Assembly: GCA_934589665.1 (NCBI GenBank)
Contig: CAKTOJ010000069.1
Span: 1-9,058, forward strand
DNA: 9,058 nucleotides
Reading direction: 5' to 3'
DNA from: an uncultured Oscillospiraceae bacterium
GTDB taxonomy: Bacteria; Bacillota; Clostridia; Oscillospirales; Oscillospiraceae
A program made the position numbers and the translations under genes. The notes under the pieces were generated by a model. The model was not told where the DNA came from. It saw nothing but the letters and a program-made list of their open reading frames with translations, and made no database searches. Shown here one piece after another: positions 1 to 5,184 of the stretch (position 1 is its first letter; every line of letters starts with the position of its first letter).

Positions 1-83
1 AGGTAGATGAGGGCAAAACCCACCAGATACATCACGCACTGCTGCAGCGTCACGGCCCGGAAGCCGTCAAGCAGAAAACTCAT
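1..83 (-). CDS. Na+-translocating decarboxylase beta subunit (OadB/GcdB/MmdB-like), N-terminal fragment
   Basis: Partial: only the first 27 codons or so are in the window and the gene runs off the left edge. The peptide begins MSFLLDGFRAVTLQQ and continues into a hydrophobic segment (CVMYLVGFALIYL). This resembles the N-terminus of beta subunits of biotin-dependent sodium-pumping decarboxylases (oxaloacetate, glutaconyl-CoA or methylmalonyl-CoA type), where a short amphipathic start with a T-x-Q-Q-x-V-M-Y motif leads into the first membrane helix. The family couples carboxybiotin decarboxylation to Na+ export across the cytoplasmic membrane. The start ATG (83-81) has an AGGAG ribosome binding site at 98-94. 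No other ORF lies between it and the upstream Mn2+ riboswitch, so it is the first gene under that control. The substrate type cannot be told from this fragment, and the family call rests on only 27 residues. Confidence 0.7.
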   Translation of the reverse strand, partial: MSFLLDGFRAVTLQQCVMYLVGFALIY

Positions 84-143
84 AAATAACACACTCCTAC
101 TATTATAATACTGACATAATGGATTTGCTGTGCGGTACTGGGA

Positions 144-192
144 GCAAAAAGAAAAAGACCCTTACCGCAGGATAATCCCTTGGTAAAAGTCT
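144..192 (-). terminator. Riboswitch-controlled intrinsic terminator
   Basis: On the minus strand AGACTTTTACC (192-182) can pair with GGTAAGGGTCT (166-156) over 11 bp, including two G-U pairs. A U-rich tract (TTTTCTTTTT) follows at about 155-145. The 5' arm of this stem is also the 3' strand of riboswitch helix P1, so P1 and the terminator exclude each other. That is the expected expression platform of an ON switch: Mn2+ binding stabilises P1 and allows read-through into the gene starting at 83. Confidence 0.88.
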
Positions 193-278
193 TGCCATTT
201 CATGGCGGACCGGAGGCAAATGCCTCGTGATGACGGCCCGTCCAACGCCTTACGGCGCTGGCTACTCCCTTATTACTT
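181..278 (-). promoter_or_regulatory. yybP-ykoY family Mn2+ riboswitch aptamer
   Basis: The minus strand carries the hallmarks of the yybP-ykoY aptamer in order. The 5' conserved AAGGGAGTAGC is at 271-261. Hairpin P2 has 7 bp (260-254 with 249-243) and a GTAA loop. The P3 arm holds the conserved CCGTCATCACG (237-227) and an inner hairpin (226-222 with 217-213). Hairpin P4 is CCAT-GAA-ATGG (205-195). The 3' conserved GCAAGAC followed by TTTTACC is at 195-182. P1 forms between GTAA-AAG (about 276-269, with one bulged U) and CTTTTAC (189-183). The family is established as a Mn2+ sensor controlling Mn homeostasis genes (mntP, TerC/Alx/YkoY, P-type ATPases). The transcription start predicted from the upstream promoter falls right at the 5' edge of the aptamer. 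The assignment is by motif reading; a covariance-model search was not run. Confidence 0.92.
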
Positions 279-283
279 CAGAA

Positions 284-312
284 ATCATAGCATAAGATAT
301 GCACGCTGTCAA
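284..312 (-). promoter_or_regulatory. Sigma-A promoter for the riboswitch transcript
   Basis: On the minus strand, TTGACA (312-307) is separated by exactly 17 bp from TATGAT (289-284). The predicted start near 277 lies at the beginning of the riboswitch P1 helix. This is a perfect -35 box and a 5/6 -10 box. Confidence 0.88.
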
Positions 313-349
313 ACCAATTATTGCCGAATCGTAAACTTTTTAGCATCCG

Positions 350-379
350 CTTTACTCTGCGGGCAAAATCGTGTAAGAT
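350..379 (+). promoter_or_regulatory. Possible promoter for the zinc-ribbon membrane protein gene
   Basis: TTTACT (350-355) and TAAGAT (374-379) are 18 bp apart, each matching 4/6 of the sigma-A consensus. They lie about 30 bp upstream of the TTG start. The direction is divergent from the riboswitch promoter. The match is moderate, and the position is its main support. Confidence 0.4.
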
Positions 380-410
380 AGCTCTAATAAAAAACAGGGA
401 AGTGTGAGCT

Positions 411-833
411 TTGCAGAATTTTTTCTATAAGATCCGCTGTGCAGCGGCGCGGTTTATGTATGGCCGCAACGGTGTGGACGCACTGACGTGGGCAATCGTG
501 ATCGCCGAAATGGCGCTGAACCTGCTTGCCACGATCGTCAACAACCGGTATTTCTCGCTTTTCTCGCAGTATGCGACGCTTGCGCTGATGATTTATGCGC
601 TTGTCCGTATTTTTTCGTGCAATCTGGAGCGGCGCCGCGCGGAAAACGCACGCTTTCTTGCATGGTGGGGGCCGAAACGGAACGCGGCCCGCGCTGCGGG
701 CGCCCGCCGTGCGGACAAGGAGCATAAGTACGTCAAATGCTCGTGCGGAACGTGGTGCCGCGTACCGCGCAATGTCGGCAGGGTGGAGCTAAAATGCCCG
801 AAGTGCGGCAGAACGCACACCGTGAAAACCTGA
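411..833 (+). CDS. Two-TM membrane protein with C-terminal zinc ribbon, function unknown
   Basis: A 140-residue protein. The start is TTG at 411, preceded by AGGGAAG (396-402) at 8 nt; an in-frame TGA just upstream (405-407) excludes a longer reading. Residues 1-22 are basic and aromatic (FYKIR, RFMYGRNGVD). Two hydrophobic segments follow at about 24-43 and 48-67, then a basic, Ala/Arg-rich linker (72-104). A zinc-ribbon-like end has KCSCGTWC at 109-116 and CPKCGRT at 129-135, with five candidate Zn ligand cysteines (110, 112, 116, 129, 132). Proteins with this order (FMYGR-x-GVD motif, two helices, R-x-ENxRF, then zinc ribbon) recur as hypothetical proteins in Clostridia, to my recollection. 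The function is not known. The segment between the Cys pairs (RVPRNVGRVELK) is typical of rubredoxin-like zinc ribbons. A strong terminator follows immediately, so it is monocistronic. Confidence 0.88.
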   Translation: MQNFFYKIRCAAARFMYGRNGVDALTWAIVIAEMALNLLATIVNNRYFSLFSQYATLALMIYALVRIFSCNLERRRAENARFLAWWGPKRNAARAAGARRADKEHKYVKCSCGTWCRVPRNVGRVELKCPKCGRTHTVKT

Positions 834-840
834 GAGGGAA

Positions 841-870
841 AGCCTCTCCCATTGCGGGAGAGGCTTTTTT
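841..870 (+). terminator. Intrinsic terminator
   Basis: A 10-bp perfect stem AGCCTCTCCC (841-850) / GGGAGAGGCT (856-865) with an ATTGC loop is followed by a T run to 870. It starts 7 bp after the TGA of the zinc-ribbon protein gene. Confidence 0.95.
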
Positions 871-959
871 ATGGCCGTTGACCCCGCGGCGGCGTGTGGG
901 ACTGCGCCCATCGGGGAAGAACAGGGCGGCGGGCAGAGGACATTTGCGCCTTTTGACGA

Positions 960-988
960 TTGACAAGCGGGGCAAAGTGAAGTATCAT
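960..988 (+). promoter_or_regulatory. Sigma-A promoter for lrgAB
   Basis: TTGACA (960-965), a spacer of exactly 17 bp, and TATCAT (983-988). The predicted start near 995 gives a leader of about 30 nt to the lrgA ATG. A near-copy TTGACG lies 7 bp upstream of the -35 box (953-958). I see no clear operator or LytTR-type repeat. Confidence 0.85.
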
Positions 989-1024
989 CGTGCCTATCTT
1001 TTGTTGAACCGAGGCAGTTCCGGT

Positions 1025-1381
1025 ATGAAATACGTAAAGCAATTCGGCGTTATCCTGCTCATTTCCCTTGTGGGTGAGCTTTTGAACTATCTGCTGCCCC
1101 TGCCGGTCCCAGCAAGCATCTACGGTCTGGTCCTGATGCTTCTTGGACTGCGGCTGGGGGTGGTCCGGCTGGCGGATGTGACCGATACGGCACATTTTCT
1201 CATTGAGATTATGCCCTTGATGTTCATTCCAGCGGCCGTCGGGCTGATGGCTTCGTGGGACGCGATCCGTGCGAAGCTGACGGCGTATCTTGTGATCGCG
1301 GCGGTGACGACATTCGCGGTGATGATCGTTTCGGGCCGTGTCACGCAGTTCCTGCTGCGCCGCGGAAAGAAGGAGGCGTGA
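1025..1381 (+). CDS. lrgA: LrgA/CidA family holin-like membrane protein
   Basis: A 118-residue hydrophobic protein of the usual family length. There are four probable membrane segments at about 7-24, 29-47, 58-76 and 85-103. Family motifs are visible: a Pro-rich turn and first core helix PLPVPASIYGLVLML (25-39), and the MPLMFIPAAVGLM segment (63-75). The tail is short and basic (RRGKKEA). The start at 1025 is chosen because homology begins there, a GAGG lies at 1011-1014 (10 nt, rather far), and a consensus promoter lies just upstream. LrgA acts with LrgB in the cytoplasmic membrane. The pair was first described as opposing holin-like murein hydrolase export in staphylococci, and homologous pairs have since been linked to pyruvate uptake or export in bacilli and streptococci. 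Its stop is 2 bp before lrgB, so translation is probably coupled. Confidence 0.93.
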   Translation: MKYVKQFGVILLISLVGELLNYLLPLPVPASIYGLVLMLLGLRLGVVRLADVTDTAHFLIEIMPLMFIPAAVGLMASWDAIRAKLTAYLVIAAVTTFAVMIVSGRVTQFLLRRGKKEA

Positions 1382-1383
1382 GT

Positions 1384-2073
1384 ATGGAGTTTGTCGAGCA
1401 GTCTGTTTTCTTCGGCGTTTCGCTCAGCCTTGCGGCATACGGACTGGGCGTGGTGCTGCAAAAGCGCTTTCGTTTGGCACTGTTCAACCCGCTGCTGATT
1501 GCAGTTGTGGTGACCATCGCTGTGCTGCTGAGCGCACATATCGACTATGACATTTACTATGAGGGTGCAAAATATCTGAGCTACCTGCTCACGCCGGCGA
1601 CGGTGTGCCTTGCTGTGCCGCTGTATGAGAAGCTTGCGCTGCTGCGCCGGAACTGGAAGGCGATTCTGGCGGGCATCGCCTCGGGCGTGCTCACCACGCT
1701 GGTGAGCGTGCTGGTGCTCAGCCGTGTGTTCAGCCTGACGCATGAGGAGTATGTGACGCTTCTGCCGAAGTCTATCACGACGGCCATCGGCATGGGGGTG
1801 TCAGAGGAGCTTGGCGGCTACGTTACACTGACTGTGGCCATGATCATCGTCACCGGCATCCTTGGAAACGTGACGGCAGTGGCGGTCTGCCGGCTCTTCC
1901 GCATCACGGAGCCGATTGCAAGAGGCGTGGCCATCGGCTCGTCCGCCCACGCGCTCGGCACGGCCAAGGCCATCGAGATCGGCGAGGTGGAGGGCGCGAT
2001 GAGCGGCCTTTCCATCGTGGTTGCCGGCCTGCTGACGGTCGTGGGCGCGTCTGTGTTTGCACAGCTCTGGTGA
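1384..2073 (+). CDS. lrgB: LrgB family membrane protein (partner of LrgA)
   Basis: A 229-residue polytopic membrane protein matching LrgB/YohK in length and motifs: FNPLLIA (34-40), YLLTPATVCLAVPLYE (67-82), LLPKSITTAIGMGVSEELGG (126-145) and GSSAHALGTAKAIEIGEVEG (185-204). The last two are the family's most conserved stretches. The ATG at 1384 is preceded by AGGAGG (1371-1376), which lies inside the 3' end of lrgA; the longer reading from 1255 only overlaps lrgA. Together with LrgA it probably forms a membrane complex used in control of lysis or in pyruvate movement. No lytSR-type two-component genes are in the window. A 16-bp terminator follows, so the operon appears to contain only lrgA and lrgB. 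Confidence 0.95.
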   Translation: MEFVEQSVFFGVSLSLAAYGLGVVLQKRFRLALFNPLLIAVVVTIAVLLSAHIDYDIYYEGAKYLSYLLTPATVCLAVPLYEKLALLRRNWKAILAGIASGVLTTLVSVLVLSRVFSLTHEEYVTLLPKSITTAIGMGVSEELGGYVTLTVAMIIVTGILGNVTAVAVCRLFRITEPIARGVAIGSSAHALGTAKAIEIGEVEGAMSGLSIVVAGLLTVVGASVFAQLW

Positions 2074-2087
2074 GGATAAAAACAAAT

Positions 2088-2127
2088 AAAAGGGCCCGGA
2101 AGCATGTTCACGCTTCCGGGCCCTTTT
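2088..2127. terminator. Bidirectional intrinsic terminator between lrgB and folD
   Basis: A perfect 16-bp inverted repeat: AAAAGGGCCCGGAAGC (2088-2103) and GCTTCCGGGCCCTTTT (2112-2127), with an 8-nt loop. The A run on one side and the T run on the other make it work for lrgB (plus) and folD (minus), whose stops are 14 and 29 bp away. Confidence 0.95.
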
Positions 2128-2156
2128 CCCGTATATATTGATGATGGTGTGCTGCT

Positions 2157-3002
2157 TCAGCGCTGCTCGGCCGCTTCGATGACGTGGCTGGCGAGAATGG
2201 ATGTCGTCACGGTGCCGACGCCGCCGGGAACCGGCGTGATGGCATCCACAATGGGCTCGACCTCAGCAAAGCGGGTATCGCCGCAGAGATTGCCGTCCGC
2301 GCCGACATGAATGCCGACGTCAAGCACGACCTGACCGGCGCGCACGCTCTCCGCGCCGACCATACCGGCCTTGCCGGCGGCGACGACGAGAATATCGGCC
2401 TCGCGGCAGATCGCAGGGAGGTTTTCGCTGCGGCTGTGGCAGATGGTTACGGTCGCGTGCTCGGCAAGAAGCAGCATGGAAACGGGCTTCCCGATCACAA
2501 GGCTGCGGCCGATGACGACCACGCGCTTACCCTTGATAGGAATATCATAATGCTTCAGCAGGGCCACGCAGGCCGCGGCGGTGCAGGGAGGATAACCGCC
2601 CTTGCTGCCGGCATAGACCGCGGCAAGCGAGCCGTCGGTGATGCCGTCCATATCCTTTTTCGGATCAAGCGCTGCGCGGGCGGCCTCGTCGTCAAGATGC
2701 TTGGGCAGCGGACGGAACATCAAAACGCCGTGGACGGCCTCATCCTCGTTGAGTGAACGGATGTTGTTGAGCAGCTCCTGCTGGTCCACATCCTCCGGCA
2801 GTACGACCTGACGGACCGCAATGCCGACCTTTTCGCAGCGCTTGAGCGCGCCGCGCTCATACGAAAGATCATCCTCGCGCGCGCCAACGCGCAGAATGGC
2901 GAGACAGGGCTCAATACCGCGCTGACGGAGCGCGTCCGAGCGTTCATGCAGCTTTTCGGTCAGCGCTTTTGCGGCGTCTGCCCCCTTTAATAACATAGCC
3001 AT
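2157..3002 (-). CDS. folD: FolD methylene-THF dehydrogenase, with cyclohydrolase residues substituted
   Basis: A 281-residue cytosolic enzyme of one-carbon folate metabolism, standard FolD length. The Rossmann domain shows VVVIGRSLVIGKPVSMLL (161-178) for NAD(P) binding. The C-terminal signature ITPVPGGVGTVT (255-266) and the KDMDG motif (116-120) are intact. The normal YxxxK catalytic motif reads Y48-ERG-A52, so the Lys (E. coli Lys54, human Lys56) is Ala. The Gln of the G-x-L-V-Q-L-P-L-P segment (E. coli Gln98) is Phe96 in GVLMFRPLP. In the family these two residues serve mainly methenyl-THF cyclohydrolysis, so this protein may be a dehydrogenase only (inference). The start at 3002 is chosen because AGGAGG (3016-3011) lies 8 nt upstream and the promoter start point near 3045 excludes the longer reading to 3092. 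It is divergent from the 5-formyl-THF cyclo-ligase gene. Confidence 0.95.
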   Translation of the reverse strand: MAMLLKGADAAKALTEKLHERSDALRQRGIEPCLAILRVGAREDDLSYERGALKRCEKVGIAVRQVVLPEDVDQQELLNNIRSLNEDEAVHGVLMFRPLPKHLDDEAARAALDPKKDMDGITDGSLAAVYAGSKGGYPPCTAAACVALLKHYDIPIKGKRVVVIGRSLVIGKPVSMLLLAEHATVTICHSRSENLPAICREADILVVAAGKAGMVGAESVRAGQVVLDVGIHVGADGNLCGDTRFAEVEPIVDAITPVPGGVGTVTTSILASHVIEAAEQR

Positions 3003-3022
3003 GATGGTTTCCTCCTCATGCC

Positions 3023-3035
3023 GGCGCAGGGCGCC
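3023..3035 (-). repeat. Small leader hairpin upstream of folD
   Basis: GGCGC-CCT-GCGCC forms a 5-bp GC-only stem with a 3-nt loop in the predicted folD leader, 6 nt before the AGGAGG. It may only affect leader stability. No anti-terminator partner or U tract is visible. Confidence 0.4.
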
Positions 3036-3051
3036 GTTGTTCTTCCTGTCC

Positions 3052-3080
3052 AGCATAACAAACAAAGATTTTTCTGTCAA
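3052..3080 (-). promoter_or_regulatory. Sigma-A promoter for folD
   Basis: On the minus strand, TTGACA (3080-3075), a spacer of exactly 17 bp, and TATGCT (3057-3052). The predicted start near 3045 gives a leader of about 43 nt. Confidence 0.87.
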
Positions 3081-3129
3081 TTTCTTTTTCAAAATGTCCG
3101 CCCGCCGTGGAATTTATTTTCTTCCCGCC

Positions 3130-3158
3130 TTGCTATTTTGACCTCTTTCTGCTACGAT
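3130..3158 (+). promoter_or_regulatory. Possible promoter for the 5-formyl-THF cyclo-ligase / cysteine desulfidase operon
   Basis: TTGCTA (3130-3135) and TACGAT (3153-3158), 17 bp apart, each 4/6. An alternative -35, TTGACC (3138-3143), has a CATAAT at 3164-3169 but at a 20-bp spacing. A promoter is expected in this 200-bp divergent region; which pair is used is uncertain. Confidence 0.45.
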
Positions 3159-3201
3159 AAAGGCATAATAAACAAATAACAACATGCCGGAGGGAGTTTT
3201 T

Positions 3202-3774
3202 ATGTCCATCATTGAAGAAAAGAAGGCGCTGCGCACCTTCATTCGCCAAAGCGAGCGCACGCTGGACGCCGATTATAAGGCGGAGAGCTCGGATGCGATC
3301 TGCCGCCATGTCCTCGCATTGGAGGAATACCAGCGCGCGAAGGTGGTCTTTGCCTTTGCCGGAACGGTTCATGAGATCGACACCTCACTGCTACTGGACG
3401 AAATGCTTGCCGCGGGGAAAACACTCGTCCTTCCGCGCTGCGCAGAGGGACACGCGATCGATCTGTGTGTTGTGCATTCCATGGACGATCTGGAGGCAGG
3501 CATGTACGGAATTCTGGAGCCGAAGAGGACGTGTGAGCTTGTCACGGCGGAGCAGATCGATTTTGCCGTGGTGCCGTGCCTGTCGTTTGACCGCGCGGGC
3601 CGTCGGCTCGGCCAGGGCGGCGGATACTATGACCGCCTGCTCCCGCGCCTTCACTGCCCGACCTGCCTGATCTGCCGCGAGCGGCTGATGAGCGACGCCG
3701 TTCCTACGGAGGAGCACGACTGCCGCTGCACGCTCTATATCACAGAACGGGGTGTTATGACGCCTGAGGCCTGA
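3202..3774 (+). CDS. 5-formyltetrahydrofolate cyclo-ligase (MTHFS, YgfA/Fau family)
   Basis: A 190-residue cytosolic enzyme that converts 5-formyl-THF to 5,10-methenyl-THF with ATP, returning the storage or inhibitory folate to the active pool. Family signatures: an N-terminal basic helix with the LR-x-x-xR pattern (10-20), EIDT (58-61), a LVLPRC strand (75-80), MYGILEP (101-107), and the ATP/folate-binding motif GRRLGQGGGYYDR (133-145). Length is normal. The start at 3202 is favoured over the ATG at 3184 because GGAGGGAG (3189-3196) sits 5 nt upstream of it and homology begins there. It is divergent from folD, which acts on the same methenyl/methylene-THF pool. The next gene starts 28 bp downstream with no terminator between, so the two are probably cotranscribed. 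Confidence 0.95.
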   Translation: MSIIEEKKALRTFIRQSERTLDADYKAESSDAICRHVLALEEYQRAKVVFAFAGTVHEIDTSLLLDEMLAAGKTLVLPRCAEGHAIDLCVVHSMDDLEAGMYGILEPKRTCELVTAEQIDFAVVPCLSFDRAGRRLGQGGGYYDRLLPRLHCPTCLICRERLMSDAVPTEEHDCRCTLYITERGVMTPEA

Positions 3775-3802
3775 CGCCGGGCATACGAAAGGAGCTGCCG
3801 CC

Positions 3803-5086
3803 ATGGACCGCAATTCCCATATTTACCGCACGTATGTCGATATCCTGCGCCGTGAGCTTGTCTGCGCGATGGGCTGCACGGAGCCGATTGCCATTGCCTA
3901 CTGCGCTGCCGTTGCCCGCGCTGCGCTCGGCACGCTGCCGGAGTGGGTGAGGATCGAGAGCAGCGGCAATATTATCAAAAACGTCAAGAGCGTTGTTGTC
4001 CCGAATACAGGCGGACGGCGGGGAATCGCCGCGGCTGCTGCCATCGGCATCCTCGGCGGCGACGAAAAGGCGGGGCTTCAGGTCATTTCCGCGGTTTCCG
4101 CCGAGGCGAAGGCGCAGCTGGGCGATTATCTGGAAAGAACGCGGATCGAGACGCTTCCTGCCGAAACGGATTATCTGCTCGACATTACTGTCAGCGTCGG
4201 CGCCGGCGGGCATGCTGCCCGCGTCCGCGCCGTACAGGAGCACACGAACCTTGTGCTCGTCGAGCGCGACGGCGAGGTGCTCGAAAGCCGGCCGCTGCCG
4301 TCGGCGGAGCATGCCGCTGATGCGTCGGCGCCGGATTATTCGCTTATGACGGTCGAGGGCATCTGCGATTTCGCCGCCACCTGCGACCTTGACGATGTGC
4401 GCGATGTGCTTGAGCGTCAGATCGCGTGCAACAGCGCTATTGCGGACGAGGGTCTGCGCGGCGACTGGGGTGCGAACATCGGCAAGGTGCTGCTCACGCG
4501 CGGCGGCGATGTGCGCAGCCGCGCCAAGGCCCGTGCAGCCGCGGGAAGCGACGCGCGCATGAACGGCTGTGAGCTGCCGGTCGTTATCAACTCCGGCAGC
4601 GGCAATCAGGGTATGACCGCATCCCTTCCGGTCATTGAGTATGCCCGCGCGCTGGGCGCGGGCGAGGAGGAGCTTTTGCGCGCGCTGCTGGTGTCAAACC
4701 TTGTCACGCTGCACGAAAAGACCGGCATAGGCCGCCTTTCCGCCTACTGCGGCGCGGTGAGCGCAGGAGCCGGCGCAGGTGCGGGCATCGCATGGCTTCA
4801 CGGCGGCGGCTTTAATGAAGTCGCGCACACCATCGTCAACGCGCTGGCCATCACGTCAGGCATTGTGTGCGATGGCGCGAAGTCCTCCTGTGCGGGTAAA
4901 ATCGCCATGGCGGTCGACGCGGGCATCCTCGGCTATGAGATGTACTGCTCCGGGCAGGAATTCTGCGGCGGGGACGGGCTGGTGTGCAAGGGTGTGGAAA
5001 ATTCCATTGAGAATTTCGGCCGCCTTGGCCGCGTCGGTATGCGTGAGACGGACAAGGAGATCATCCGTATGATGACGGGCTGCTGA
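3803..5086 (+). CDS. cyuA: UPF0597 family L-cysteine desulfidase (CyuA/YhaM-like), Fe-S lyase
   Basis: A 427-residue protein of normal UPF0597 / serine-dehydratase-alpha-like length. The family splits L-cysteine to pyruvate, ammonia and sulfide using a [4Fe-4S] cluster instead of PLP; some members may use L-serine. Visible motifs: AMGCTEPIAIAYC (22-34, with Cys25 in the ACTEP-like position), the SGNIIKN strand (54-60), VINSGSGNQGMTASLPVI (261-278), KTGIGRLSAYCG (306-317), and ITSGIVCDGAKSSCAGKIA (350-368). By family analogy Cys316, Cys356 and Cys363 are the likely cluster ligands, with Cys25 near the active site. Further Cys at 382, 388, 395 and 427 are present. The RBS AAAGGAG (3788-3794) is 8 nt before the ATG. 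It is probably cotranscribed with the upstream folate cyclo-ligase gene and ends at a strong terminator. Cysteine versus serine specificity is not decided by sequence alone. Confidence 0.9.
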   Translation: MDRNSHIYRTYVDILRRELVCAMGCTEPIAIAYCAAVARAALGTLPEWVRIESSGNIIKNVKSVVVPNTGGRRGIAAAAAIGILGGDEKAGLQVISAVSAEAKAQLGDYLERTRIETLPAETDYLLDITVSVGAGGHAARVRAVQEHTNLVLVERDGEVLESRPLPSAEHAADASAPDYSLMTVEGICDFAATCDLDDVRDVLERQIACNSAIADEGLRGDWGANIGKVLLTRGGDVRSRAKARAAAGSDARMNGCELPVVINSGSGNQGMTASLPVIEYARALGAGEEELLRALLVSNLVTLHEKTGIGRLSAYCGAVSAGAGAGAGIAWLHGGGFNEVAHTIVNALAITSGIVCDGAKSSCAGKIAMAVDAGILGYEMYCSGQEFCGGDGLVCKGVENSIENFGRLGRVGMRETDKEIIRMMTGC

Positions 5087-5094
5087 ACAACGGA

Positions 5095-5129
5095 AAAGAG
5101 AGCTCTGCCGGCTGGCAGAGCTTTCTTTT
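5095..5129 (+). terminator. Intrinsic terminator after the desulfidase gene
   Basis: A 9-bp stem AGCTCTGCC (5101-5109) / GGCAGAGCT (5114-5122) with a GGCT loop, extendable downwards by AAAGAG / TTCTTT pairing, and a T-rich 3' side to 5129. Confidence 0.93.
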
Positions 5130-5137
5130 GTGTCCCC

Positions 5138-5166
5138 TTGAAAAGCATGCGCTCCGGTGCTATGCT
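5138..5166 (+). promoter_or_regulatory. Sigma-A promoter for the N-acyl-D-amino-acid deacylase gene
   Basis: TTGAAA (5138-5143), a spacer of exactly 17 bp, and TATGCT (5161-5166). A start near 5171-5173 leaves a leader of only about 12-14 nt, just enough to hold the GAGGTG ribosome binding site. Confidence 0.8.
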
Positions 5167-5184
5167 GTCGGTGAGGTGAAGAGC

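Larger units (their letters stand above)
84..410. other. Divergent regulatory intergenic region
   Basis: This 327-bp region without genes is fully accounted for on the minus strand by promoter, riboswitch, terminator and a roughly 60-nt leader before the AGGAG of the decarboxylase beta-subunit gene. On the plus strand it holds a weaker divergent promoter (350-379) for the zinc-ribbon protein gene. No small ORF is convincing. Confidence 0.8.

Noticed and set aside
102..107. TATAAT on the minus strand just before the decarboxylase beta-subunit gene
   Set aside because: The paired -35 at 17 bp is CAGCAA, a poor match, and the start would fall inside the ribosome binding site. Probably AT-rich leader sequence.
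737..1381. Long reading of lrgA starting at 737
   Set aside because: The extension crosses the terminator at 841-870 and the promoter at 960-988. LrgA homology begins at 1025.
2088..2127. The long inverted repeat as a possible mobile-element end or attachment site
   Set aside because: Position between convergent gene ends, flanking A/T runs and an 8-nt loop make it a standard bidirectional terminator.
2184..2756. A 190-codon plus-strand frame
   Set aside because: It is the antisense shadow of folD and its product has no recognisable motif.
3003..3092. Extended folD start at 3092
   Set aside because: It would run through the TTGACA-17-TATGCT promoter; AGGAGG at 3011-3016 clearly serves the ATG at 3002.
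4779..5072. A 97-codon plus-strand frame inside the desulfidase gene
   Set aside because: An out-of-frame overlap with a well-conserved coding region; the Arg/Ser-rich translation is typical of a shadow in GC-rich DNA.
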